Assembly (NCBI RefSeq): GCF_011392125.1
Contig: NZ_JAAJBU010000011.1
Coordinates: 47,294-111,293, forward strand
From: Flavobacterium lotistagni
Lineage (GTDB): Bacteria; Bacteroidota; Bacteroidia; Flavobacteriales; Flavobacteriaceae
DNA length: 64,000 nt
Reading direction: 5' to 3'
Position 1 is the first letter of the stretch. Every line of letters starts with the position of its first letter. This document shows, piece after piece, positions 18,583 to 26,719 of the stretch. A model generated the notes under the pieces. It was not told the origin of the DNA, did no database searches, and saw nothing but the letters and a program-made list of their open reading frames with translations. The position numbers and the translations under genes were made by a program.

Positions 18583-20745
18583 TTAAAGATTATTAAGTTG
18601 ATTGTCTTTCTTATTATCGCTGATGGTCCAGAAGAAACCTACAAAGAAAAAACGGTCTGCCGTGGGCGTGATTTCCCTTCTGTTATAGACACCATTTACA
18701 GCATTATCCGCATACTCATATCCGAAAATATTCTGAGTACCTAGCACATTGGAAACCGAAAAATACAGGATTTTCTGTTGCGTCAACAAATAAGCCCAAT
18801 TAAAGCTCAAGCTGTTGTAGGCTTTGGTTTTTTGTTTCATAAAAGCATTGGGGTCAATAGCTGTTTTGTTAGGATCGTTATATGGACGACCAGAGCTAAA
18901 GGAATGGGTGAAACCAACTTGAGATTTCCATTTCTCAATCCAGTATTTGGTGACTAATGATAAGGTATGCTCAGAAATAAAACCAGGAGTTGCTGACTTA
19001 GTAAAATTCTTGTAGTCGCGCTCTGAATCAATTAACGAATAAGAAATCCAGTATTCTAAATTCTTGATGCTGTAGCCATCGCGCCAGAAGAAATCTAAAC
19101 CTTTGGCATAACCATTACCATCATTAGAATAATTCGAATCGAATTGCGGCGATTTCGTATCGTATTTAACCAAGTTGTCGTAATCCTTGAAATAAGCTTC
19201 CGCACGGAATGTCTTCTTGTTCTTGCTGTATTGAAAGTTCAGAATATAATGTGCCGCGTTTTCATTTTCAAAAGAATTTCCTTTGTTGTACTTGATATAA
19301 TTCACGTTCGGCGCCTGTGAAAATGTACCATAAGCTAACGAAAACTGCGACGCTTTTGCGACTTTATAGGCTAAAGAAACTCGCGGAGACAAGCTACTTT
19401 CCTTTATTAAATCATTGTTCGACCAGCGCATTCCTAGTTTTGCAGCTAATTTCTTCGAGAGAAAAATATCGGCTTCAGTATAAAGCGCTCCAATATTGGC
19501 GTTGTAATATCCGGCTTCAAACTCGTTATAGTTTTCATCGAATTGGGTGATAAAATAATCAGCTCCGAACGACAACTTGAACCGGTCTGAGAAACCTTTG
19601 CGAAGTTTAACTTTCAAATGGGCTGCGTTCTCGGTATTGCGCACTGTATTCAAATCCAGCTTAATATTGTTGTGACTATATCCGAAACCCAAACCAGTGG
19701 TGAGTTGCCATTTTGCTCCGAAATTTCCTTTGTAAGAGGTATTGAGGTAGAAATTCCGGTTGTTTAAATTCACTCTAGTTTTCTCGATAGTATTGATGCT
19801 TTCCTGATTCAAATCAAAACGCGAGGCATCAAAAGCAGCATACAATTTAAAAAGCCCATTATTAAAACTATAGCGATAAACCGATTCACCCGACAATGAC
19901 TGAAAGGGTTTATTCCAATCGACATTTTGAGGAATTGCCACTTGGTAAGGCGCTAAATCAATGTAAGTTGTGTTGACACTGAGTGAACTCTTTTTCCATT
20001 TTTGCGTATTACCAATACCAAGCCCAACGGTCATTAGCGAAATGTCGGTTTTGTTCTGATCGGCCTCATCTTGAGTATTAAGCAACAATACACTCGATAG
20101 CGCTTCACCGTACTCAGCAGAATAGCCGCCAGTAGAAAACGAAATTCCGCTAAACAAAAAAGGTGAAAAACGCCCGCGTGTTGGCAAGTTGTTCGTTGTG
20201 GCTCCATAGGGTTGGGCAACTCGGATACCGTCTACAAAGGTTTGTGTTTCTTCTGCTTCACCACCTCGAACGAAAAGGCGTCCATCTTCCGCGACATTAT
20301 TAGTTCCAGGCAAAGTTTGAAGTGCTGAAACAATATCGCCCAACGAACCGGCTGTGGTAACAATATCCAGCGGCTTCAAAACTGAAACTCGGGCTTTGTC
20401 ACCTGACTCCATCGTTCCGGCATTAATAATCACTGCGTCGAGTGCCGTTACACTTTCCCGCAATTTTACGGTTCTATTTTTAAAATCAGTTACGTCGATA
20501 GGCATTGTAATGGTTTCATACACCAAAGAGCTCACTACAAGTGTTTGGTTTCCTGTAGTGGTTGTGGTAAAAGAAAAATCGCCTTGCTCGTTACTCGAAG
20601 CTCCGTCATAGGTTCCGTCGAGATAAACATTTGCGCCTTGAACTACTTTGCCTTTGTTGTCAACGACTTTTCCAGAAATCAGGTTTTGGGCAGAAGTGAC
20701 AATGGTAAAAAATAACAGTGTCAGTAAAAAAATAATCGTTCTCAT
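18583..20745 (-). CDS. TonB-dependent receptor with carboxypeptidase-regulatory-like domain
   Basis: A 720-residue outer-membrane receptor. After a signal peptide (MRTIIFLLTLLFFTIVTSAQ) comes a CarboxypepD_reg-like domain (ISGKVVDNKGKVVQGANVYL), then a plug domain (LGDIVSALQTLPGTNNVAEDGRL; FVRGGEAEETQTFVDGIRV) and a beta-barrel ending in FFFVGFFWTISDNKK. The frame opens at 20841, but the signal-peptide ATG at 20743-20745 is the right start, with a -7 box just upstream. The substrate is unknown; no SusD partner is adjacent. It is 105 bp downstream of the TPR gene's promoter region. Confidence 0.9.
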   Translation of the reverse strand: MRTIIFLLTLLFFTIVTSAQNLISGKVVDNKGKVVQGANVYLDGTYDGASSNEQGDFSFTTTTTGNQTLVVSSLVYETITMPIDVTDFKNRTVKLRESVTALDAVIINAGTMESGDKARVSVLKPLDIVTTAGSLGDIVSALQTLPGTNNVAEDGRLFVRGGEAEETQTFVDGIRVAQPYGATTNNLPTRGRFSPFLFSGISFSTGGYSAEYGEALSSVLLLNTQDEADQNKTDISLMTVGLGIGNTQKWKKSSLSVNTTYIDLAPYQVAIPQNVDWNKPFQSLSGESVYRYSFNNGLFKLYAAFDASRFDLNQESINTIEKTRVNLNNRNFYLNTSYKGNFGAKWQLTTGLGFGYSHNNIKLDLNTVRNTENAAHLKVKLRKGFSDRFKLSFGADYFITQFDENYNEFEAGYYNANIGALYTEADIFLSKKLAAKLGMRWSNNDLIKESSLSPRVSLAYKVAKASQFSLAYGTFSQAPNVNYIKYNKGNSFENENAAHYILNFQYSKNKKTFRAEAYFKDYDNLVKYDTKSPQFDSNYSNDGNGYAKGLDFFWRDGYSIKNLEYWISYSLIDSERDYKNFTKSATPGFISEHTLSLVTKYWIEKWKSQVGFTHSFSSGRPYNDPNKTAIDPNAFMKQKTKAYNSLSFNWAYLLTQQKILYFSVSNVLGTQNIFGYEYADNAVNGVYNRREITPTADRFFFVGFFWTISDNKKDNQLNNL

Positions 20746-20763
20746 CTTTTTGGTTTTATGCCG

Positions 20764-20771
20764 CAAATCTA
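20764..20771 (-). promoter_or_regulatory. -7 promoter box for the TonB receptor gene
   Basis: TAGATTTG on the minus strand, an exact TAnnTTTG match 18 bp upstream of the chosen start; it lies inside the longer open frame and so supports the shorter start. Confidence 0.5.
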
Positions 20772-20850
20772 GATCGACATGTACAAGTGTGAAACTATTT
20801 ATCACCGAATTGTTGTAATTTGAGGATGAACTGTAAGACATCGGGAAATT

Positions 20851-21933
20851 TTAAAACCACTTTTTCTTTTTAAAATACGCTACCATGATCAGCACCAGCA
20901 CAAACATCAGCGCCATAACTGCCCAATAACCATAACGGTATCGAAGCTCTGGCATAAAATCGAAGTTCATTCCATACACGCCAACAATAAAAGTCAGCGG
21001 CATAAAAATCACCGAAACTGCTGTCAGGATTTTCATGATTTGGTTCATCCGATGGCTTTGCGAAGAAAAATAGAAATTCGAAGCGCTATCGAGTGTGTTC
21101 ATATCATATTCAATTTGTTCTAAAATCTCAAGTGATTTTTGGTGCAGTCGAGCGAAAAAACCGTAATTAGACGCTTCGATTCCGTCGTACTGAGTTTCAT
21201 CGTGTTCGCTTTTGAGATTGAACAACGCATCGCGAAGCGGCAAAATCGAACGTTTTAAAAAGTTCATGTCTTCTCGTGTTTTCTCGATACATTCCAATAC
21301 ATCAGGTTTATCACTTGATTTGGCCTCAACCAAAAGAGCATCTATAGCATCTTCATAATACTCGATGGAGATGTAGAAGTTTTCCATCACGGCATCCAGC
21401 AGAAGGTAAAGCAAATAATCATTGCGTTTTTTGCGAACAATACCACTGTGGGTTTTAATGCGCTCGCGAATGTGCGTGAAGAAATCGCTCCTTTTTTCTT
21501 GAAACGAAACCAGCAAATTGTCTTTCAACAAGAAACTGATTTGTTCGACCTTTAGTTGTTCTTTATTCTCGCCAGGCAGAATTGACTTAATGCTGAAAAA
21601 CAAAACCTGATCGAGTTCTTCCATTTTACTTCGACGCGATACATTCAGGATATCGCTCACGATGAAAGATTCTATTTGGAGCATCTCACCTATTTTCTGG
21701 ATCAATGTCTCATCGTGCAAGCCGTGAACATTGAGCCATTTGACATCGTCTTCCTGTTGCGGGTCGTTGATTTCTCTCTCGATGCGCTCTAACGATACTT
21801 TCTTGTATTCTTCATAACCGGCATCGTCGTATACGAAGAGTTGCATTTCTACTTGATCGGTGGTATGAATTCCGGTGTATTCATAATAATTGGGTTGAAC
21901 CTTTCGGACTTTTTTATATTTCACCCTTTTCAT
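20851..21933 (-). CDS. corA: CorA-family magnesium/cobalt transporter
   Basis: A 360-residue inner-membrane channel for divalent cations. A long cytoplasmic N-terminal funnel domain is followed by two C-terminal transmembrane helices with the selectivity signature YGMNFDFMPEL (GMN) between them and a basic KKKKWF end. Length and topology are typical. It lies 105 bp upstream of the TonB receptor start on the same strand and is divergent from hutI. A near-consensus -7 box (TATCTTTA) lies at about 21962-21969. Confidence 0.93.
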   Translation of the reverse strand: MKRVKYKKVRKVQPNYYEYTGIHTTDQVEMQLFVYDDAGYEEYKKVSLERIEREINDPQQEDDVKWLNVHGLHDETLIQKIGEMLQIESFIVSDILNVSRRSKMEELDQVLFFSIKSILPGENKEQLKVEQISFLLKDNLLVSFQEKRSDFFTHIRERIKTHSGIVRKKRNDYLLYLLLDAVMENFYISIEYYEDAIDALLVEAKSSDKPDVLECIEKTREDMNFLKRSILPLRDALFNLKSEHDETQYDGIEASNYGFFARLHQKSLEILEQIEYDMNTLDSASNFYFSSQSHRMNQIMKILTAVSVIFMPLTFIVGVYGMNFDFMPELRYRYGYWAVMALMFVLVLIMVAYFKKKKWF

Positions 21934-22010
21934 TGATGGTGCTTTAGATTATTTTGTCCTAAAGATAGGAGTTTTTGATTTTCCAGTTTACATTTACCAA
22001 AAAAACGCAA

Positions 22011-23249
22011 ATGCGCACGCTCATACTCAACATCAAAGAACTATTGCAGGTTCGCGAGTCGAATATCGACAAGGTTTCCGGTACAGCAATGGCCGAGTTA
22101 CCCAGTATTAAAAATGCTTATTTGTTGCTCGAAGACGATAAGATAAAATCGTTTGGCGCGATGGAAACTTGCCCTAACTTCGAGATCGATAACACCATCG
22201 ATGCTAGTGGAAAAATTGTACTTCCTACTTGGTGCGATAGTCATACGCATATCGTTTATGCAGGCAATCGCGAGCAAGAATTTGTAGACAGGATCAACGG
22301 TTTGACCTATGAGGAAATCGCCCGTCGCGGCGGTGGAATTTTGAATTCGGCTAAAAAATTACAAGCCACCTCGGAAGAGGAACTTTACAATCAATCCAAG
22401 TCAAGACTTGAGGAAGTCATGCAACTCGGCACCGGCGCAGTAGAAATCAAATCAGGTTACGGTTTGACGGTGGCGGATGAACTCAAAATGCTTCGCGTAA
22501 TCAAAAAACTTCGTGCAGATTACCCGATTACCATCAAAGCCACTTTTCTCGGAGCTCATGCTTTTCCTGAAGAATTTAGAAACAACCACCAACCTTACAT
22601 CGATTCTATCATCAACGAAATGATTCCAAAGGTGGCTCAAGAAAAACTCGCAGAATATATAGACGTGTTTTGCGAAAGCGGCTACTTCTCTGTTGAAGAA
22701 ACTGAAGCTATATTAAAAGCCGGGCTTGCTCATGGTTTGTTACCTAAAATCCATGTGAACCAATTCAATGCGATTGGCGGTGTGGGCTTAGGAGTCAAAT
22801 ATAACGCGCTTTCAGTAGATCATCTCGAAGTAATGAATCCTGAAGATATTGAAGTTTTGAAAAACACTAAAACAATGCCGGTCGCTTTGCCTTCGTGCTC
22901 TTATTTTCTTAGTATTCCATACACACCGGCCCGCGAAATGATTAAAGCGGGTTTACCATTGGCTTTGGCAACAGATTTCAATCCGGGTTCAACGCCTTCA
23001 GGCAATATGAATTTTGTGGTGGCAACTGCTTGCATCAAAATGAAAATGACTCCTGAAGAAGCCATCAATGCAGCGACTATCAACGGTGCCTATGCCATGG
23101 GAATTGCTCAAACCCACGGTAGCATCACAGTAGGCAAAAAAGCCAACATCATTATTACCAAAGAAATTCCTTCTTTTTACCAATTACCTTATGCATTTGG
23201 CAGCCATCTGATTGATCAAGTAATTATTGATGGAAAAGTAATCACATAA
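22011..23249 (+). CDS. hutI: Imidazolonepropionase
   Basis: Hydrolyses 4-imidazolone-5-propionate to N-formimidoyl-L-glutamate, the third step of histidine degradation. The 412-residue amidohydrolase has the metal motif DSHTHIVYAGNREQEF, the KSGYGL segment, KIHVNQFNAIGGV, and LATDFNPGSTPSGNMNF near the C-terminus. ATG 22011 (MRTLILNIKELLQV) is preferred over an upstream in-frame start at 21975. hutG lies about 1 kb downstream on the same strand with one reverse gene between. hutU and hutH are not in the window. Confidence 0.94.
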   Translation: MRTLILNIKELLQVRESNIDKVSGTAMAELPSIKNAYLLLEDDKIKSFGAMETCPNFEIDNTIDASGKIVLPTWCDSHTHIVYAGNREQEFVDRINGLTYEEIARRGGGILNSAKKLQATSEEELYNQSKSRLEEVMQLGTGAVEIKSGYGLTVADELKMLRVIKKLRADYPITIKATFLGAHAFPEEFRNNHQPYIDSIINEMIPKVAQEKLAEYIDVFCESGYFSVEETEAILKAGLAHGLLPKIHVNQFNAIGGVGLGVKYNALSVDHLEVMNPEDIEVLKNTKTMPVALPSCSYFLSIPYTPAREMIKAGLPLALATDFNPGSTPSGNMNFVVATACIKMKMTPEEAINAATINGAYAMGIAQTHGSITVGKKANIIITKEIPSFYQLPYAFGSHLIDQVIIDGKVIT

Positions 23250-23251
23250 AA

Positions 23252-23280
23252 AAAGGAACCCGTTTTGAGTTCCTTCTTTT
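23252..23280. terminator. Bidirectional intrinsic terminator between hutI and the coiled-coil gene
   Basis: Stem AAGGAAC (23253-23259) and GTTCCTT (23269-23275) with a run of A on the left and T on the right, placed between two convergent genes. Confidence 0.75.
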
Positions 23281-23295
23281 GTATCTTGAAGTTTC

Positions 23296-24180
23296 TTATT
23301 TCAGACTGAAGCTTGATTTTGAAACCAATTCGCCATTGTCAAACACATTGACGAAATAATCTCCTTTTTCAAAATTCTGTCCGGGCAAATCCTGAGAAAC
23401 ATTAACTGATTTGTTCTCGTATTTCACAGTAGTTTCAAAACTGTAAGTGAGTGAATTTTCGCCAAAAGCTTGTGTTTTCTTGTCGCCCAATACATTATTT
23501 TTGCTATCAATAACCTGAACATAATAAGTTTTATCGCCTTGTTTGGCTACTTTGTTCTCGGCAATGGTAAAGCTAATTTTTAGGATATCGGCTTTTCTGG
23601 CTTTTTCAGTCGCAATTTGCTTTCCTGAGCTTCTTAGTTTGTAGGCAGCAGTTTGCAAGTTCGACACGGTAAGCTTCTGTGCGATTTCAACTGTTTTGGA
23701 TAATTCTTGATTTTGACCAACCAATACTTCGTTGTATTTTCTAGATTCACCCAACACAGTAATAGTACTATCACGCTCTGTTGTCAATTTAGCATTGTCT
23801 TTTTTCAAGGCATCATTTTCAGCTATCAATGCTTTCATTTTGCCCTCTAAAGCAAAGTACTGGCTTTTATATTTAGACATAGAAGCTGCATCTCCTTTAG
23901 ACTTTTTTAGTTCAGCCATCAAATTCACAACTTTTTCTCTTTCAGCGATTAGTTCGTCTGACATTGAAGTATTCTCGGCAATCGCTGCGTCATAACGCGC
24001 CTTTAGTTCTTCTAAGTCTTTCATCACCGATTCTTTATCAGATTTGGTTGTTGAAATTTCCGTTTCGAGTGCTTTGGCATCCGAAGTCATCTTGAAAATA
24101 TAGACCAAACTACCCACAAGTAGCACGGCCAATATTGCAATGACAGCCTTTAAATTTGAATTACTTTTTTGGTTCTCCAT
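23296..24180 (-). CDS. Membrane-anchored coiled-coil hypothetical protein
   Basis: A 294-residue protein with one N-terminal transmembrane helix (AVIAILAVLLVGSLVYIF) and a long predicted coiled coil over residues 35-155, rich in Glu, Lys and Leu heptads. The C-terminal 130 residues are probably a beta domain facing the periplasm (TYYVQVIDSKNNVLGDKK, GDYFVNVFDNGELV). No catalytic motif was seen. Similar proteins are common in flavobacteria without assigned function. It is convergent with hutI and shares its terminator; a -7 box lies at 24201-24208. Confidence 0.7.
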   Translation of the reverse strand: MENQKSNSNLKAVIAILAVLLVGSLVYIFKMTSDAKALETEISTTKSDKESVMKDLEELKARYDAAIAENTSMSDELIAEREKVVNLMAELKKSKGDAASMSKYKSQYFALEGKMKALIAENDALKKDNAKLTTERDSTITVLGESRKYNEVLVGQNQELSKTVEIAQKLTVSNLQTAAYKLRSSGKQIATEKARKADILKISFTIAENKVAKQGDKTYYVQVIDSKNNVLGDKKTQAFGENSLTYSFETTVKYENKSVNVSQDLPGQNFEKGDYFVNVFDNGELVSKSSFSLK

Positions 24181-24200
24181 AGTTTTAAATTTTATTTTAA

Positions 24201-24208
24201 CAAAAATA
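24201..24208 (-). promoter_or_regulatory. -7 promoter box for the coiled-coil protein gene
   Basis: TATTTTTG on the minus strand, an exact TAnnTTTG match 20 bp upstream of the start codon. Confidence 0.5.
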
Positions 24209-24272
24209 ACAATATTTGGAGTAATAACGTATGTTTGCTCGGAGATATTACTGTTTTTGTTAAAATATTTTT

Positions 24273-25370
24273 ATGGATAAGCTGATACCCTTTACCAGCA
24301 TTGACTTAGCGAGGATTACCAACCACCGAAGCGGCGAAATCAAATTCGGCGAAAAAATGGCGGTGGTTCCTAAAACGGCCACATCGATTGAAGATTTTTT
24401 AAGGCAATCACCTGTGCGTTACGTGCTCTTTGGAATTCCTGAAGACATTGGGGTTCGCGCTAATTTTGGTCGTCCTGGTGCGAGTTCTGCTTGGGAAAGC
24501 GCTATTCGCAGTATCGCCAATATCCAATATAATAAATTCTGTAAAGGCAACGAATTGCTTGTTCTCGGGCAACTGGATGTTTCAGAAGAAATGGCAGAAG
24601 CCGAACCGTTAAATTACCATAGCATCGCAGACCGACAGAAATTCAATGACCTTGTGGTTCGTATTGATAAAGAAGTTTGCCATATCATTTCCGTTATTGT
24701 TAAAGCGGGAAAAATCCCAATCATTATCGGTGGCGGACACAACAATGCCTATGGTAACATCAAAGGCACAGCACTAGCCAAAGGGAAACCCATTAACGCC
24801 ATTAACTTCGACGCCCATTCAGACTTCAGAATTCTCGAAGGACGTCACAGCGGGAACGGTTTTTCTTATGCTTATGAAGAAGGCTTTTTGAACCGCTACT
24901 TCATCTTTGGTTTACATGAGAATTACACGTCTAAGAAAGTGCTTTCTAAAATCAAGAAAATCCACGCAAGGGTTCGCTATAATACTTATGATGAAATTGC
25001 AATCCGAAAATTCAAATCGTTTGAAAACGAACTCGAAACTGCTCAAAAGTTCATCCAAGACCAAGATTACGGGATTGAGATTGATTTAGATGCCATTCCT
25101 AATATTGCCAGTAGTGCTATGACTATTAGCGGTTTTTCGGTAGAACAATTGCGTCAGTTCATTCATCATTTCGGAAAAAACCAGAAAGTGAGTTACCTGC
25201 ATATTTGCGAAGGTGCACCAGATTTGGGCGAAGAAAAAAACAACCACTTGATCGGAAAACTCATTGGCTACCTGGTTACTGATTTCATGAAAGCGAACGA
25301 TCCGATGATTGGGATAATCAGCAATATGCCGGTTGATTTTTCGGTGGTAAAGTCTGGAACGCCGAAATAA
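24273..25370 (+). CDS. hutG: Formimidoylglutamase (arginase family)
   Basis: A 365-residue arginase/ureohydrolase-fold enzyme with all manganese motifs: IIIGGGHNNAYG, NAINFDAHSDFR and GIEIDLDAIPN. The relatives hydrolyse formimidoyl-glutamate to glutamate and formamide in histidine degradation. The nearby hutI supports this over arginase or agmatinase. The first 60 residues form an N-terminal extension seen in Bacteroidota members. ATG 24273 is the only sensible start. Substrate assignment rests on context and family resemblance. Confidence 0.82.
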   Translation: MDKLIPFTSIDLARITNHRSGEIKFGEKMAVVPKTATSIEDFLRQSPVRYVLFGIPEDIGVRANFGRPGASSAWESAIRSIANIQYNKFCKGNELLVLGQLDVSEEMAEAEPLNYHSIADRQKFNDLVVRIDKEVCHIISVIVKAGKIPIIIGGGHNNAYGNIKGTALAKGKPINAINFDAHSDFRILEGRHSGNGFSYAYEEGFLNRYFIFGLHENYTSKKVLSKIKKIHARVRYNTYDEIAIRKFKSFENELETAQKFIQDQDYGIEIDLDAIPNIASSAMTISGFSVEQLRQFIHHFGKNQKVSYLHICEGAPDLGEEKNNHLIGKLIGYLVTDFMKANDPMIGIISNMPVDFSVVKSGTPK

Positions 25371-25372
25371 GT

Positions 25373-25380
25373 TATCTTTG
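25373..25380 (+). promoter_or_regulatory. -7 promoter box for the DEAD-box helicase gene
   Basis: TATCTTTG, an exact TAnnTTTG match, 46 bp upstream of the ATG at 25427. Confidence 0.5.
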
Positions 25381-25426
25381 CCCCGATTTCCAGAGAATCC
25401 ACTCTGGATACTAATGCACTTATTTT

Positions 25427-26683
25427 ATGTTATTTGAAGATTTATCGCTCTCTAAGAGCATCCAAAGAGCAGTGGCTGAAGAAGGTTATACCCAGCCCAC
25501 GCCAATACAAGAACAAGCCATTCCAATAGTTTTAGACGGTAGAGACTTGGTAGGTTGCGCGCAAACCGGTACCGGAAAAACAGCCGCATTCGCCATTCCA
25601 ATTATCCACCAACTACACAGAATTGTCGGTTCGTCCAACAAGAAAAAATTAATCCGGGCTCTGATTGTCACCCCGACCCGTGAACTCGCAGTTCAAATCG
25701 GGCAGAATTTTGACAATTACGGCAAATACACTAACCTGACGCAACTTACCATTTTCGGTGGTGTTTCGCAAGTTCCGCAAGTAGATGTGCTTAGAAAAGG
25801 CATCGACATCCTTATTGCTACACCCGGCCGTTTGCTTGATTTGCACAAACAAGGCTTTATCGATTTAGACCATTTGCATACGTTGGTTTTAGACGAAGCC
25901 GACCAAATGCTCGATATGGGCTTTGTGAACGATGTCAAGAAAATTGTCAAGCTAACACCTTCTAACCGCCAGACTTTGCTTTTTTCAGCGACCATGCCAA
26001 TTGCCATTCGCGAATTGGCCGAAATGTTTCTGACCGATCCGGCCTCAGTAACGGTTTCTCCTGTTTCCTCTACTGCAGAAAAAGTAGAACAGCGTATTTA
26101 TTTTGTAGACAAAACTGAAAAAAGAAACTTGTTGTACCACTTAATTCGCAACGAGAAACTATCCGATGTATTGGTATTTTCACGAACCAAACACGGCGCC
26201 GACAATGTGGTGCGTTCGCTTCGCAAAAAAGGCGTCCCAGCAGAAGCCATCCACGGTGACAAATCGCAAACTGCGCGACAACGGGTTTTGGACGCGTTCA
26301 AGAACAAAGAAGTCGGCGTTTTAGTAGCTACTGACATAGCCGCTCGCGGTATCGATATTGACCAACTTCCTTTTGTGATTAATTTCGACCTGCCTAATAT
26401 TCCTGAAACCTATGTGCACCGAATCGGAAGAACAGGTCGCGCCGGAAATGGCGGAATTGCAATTTCATTTTGTAGCCGAGATGAAGCGCCTTACTGGAAA
26501 GACATTCAGAAACTTATCAAAGTAGATGTAACGATAATCGAAGACCATCCGTGGCCATGGCATCAGGGCAATCCGGAAACAGAAACCATTGCTGCTCCAC
26601 CCAAACATTCCAATCGAAGTGGCGAAAAGAAAAATTCCCGCAAATCCAACAATTCGAAAAAGAATAAAAAACGTTGGTATTAA
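25427..26683 (+). CDS. DEAD-box RNA helicase (RhlE-like)
   Basis: ATP-dependent RNA helicase of 418 residues, probably acting in ribosome assembly or RNA decay. Motifs in order: Q motif (GYTQPTPIQEQAIP), AQTGTGKT, PTRELA, TPGRLLDL, LDEADQMLDMGF, SATMP, VATDIAARGIDID and HRIGRTGRAG. The C-terminal tail is short, basic and Asn/Lys-rich, as in RhlE-type proteins. It is preceded by its own promoter box and ends at a bidirectional terminator shared with the convergent hybrid kinase gene. Confidence 0.93.
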   Translation: MLFEDLSLSKSIQRAVAEEGYTQPTPIQEQAIPIVLDGRDLVGCAQTGTGKTAAFAIPIIHQLHRIVGSSNKKKLIRALIVTPTRELAVQIGQNFDNYGKYTNLTQLTIFGGVSQVPQVDVLRKGIDILIATPGRLLDLHKQGFIDLDHLHTLVLDEADQMLDMGFVNDVKKIVKLTPSNRQTLLFSATMPIAIRELAEMFLTDPASVTVSPVSSTAEKVEQRIYFVDKTEKRNLLYHLIRNEKLSDVLVFSRTKHGADNVVRSLRKKGVPAEAIHGDKSQTARQRVLDAFKNKEVGVLVATDIAARGIDIDQLPFVINFDLPNIPETYVHRIGRTGRAGNGGIAISFCSRDEAPYWKDIQKLIKVDVTIIEDHPWPWHQGNPETETIAAPPKHSNRSGEKKNSRKSNNSKKNKKRWY

Positions 26684-26688
26684 ATAAA

Positions 26689-26716
26689 AAATCCCTCGCT
26701 GAATTGAGGGATTTAT
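26689..26716. terminator. Bidirectional intrinsic terminator (helicase / hybrid kinase)
   Basis: Stem AAATCCCTC (26689-26697) and GAGGGATTT (26706-26714) flanked by A-rich and T-rich runs, between convergent genes. Confidence 0.75.
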
Positions 26717-26719
26717 TTT

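Noticed and set aside
18583..20745. A SusC/SusD polysaccharide utilisation locus
   Set aside because: No SusD-like lipoprotein or glycoside hydrolase lies next to either TonB receptor in the window.
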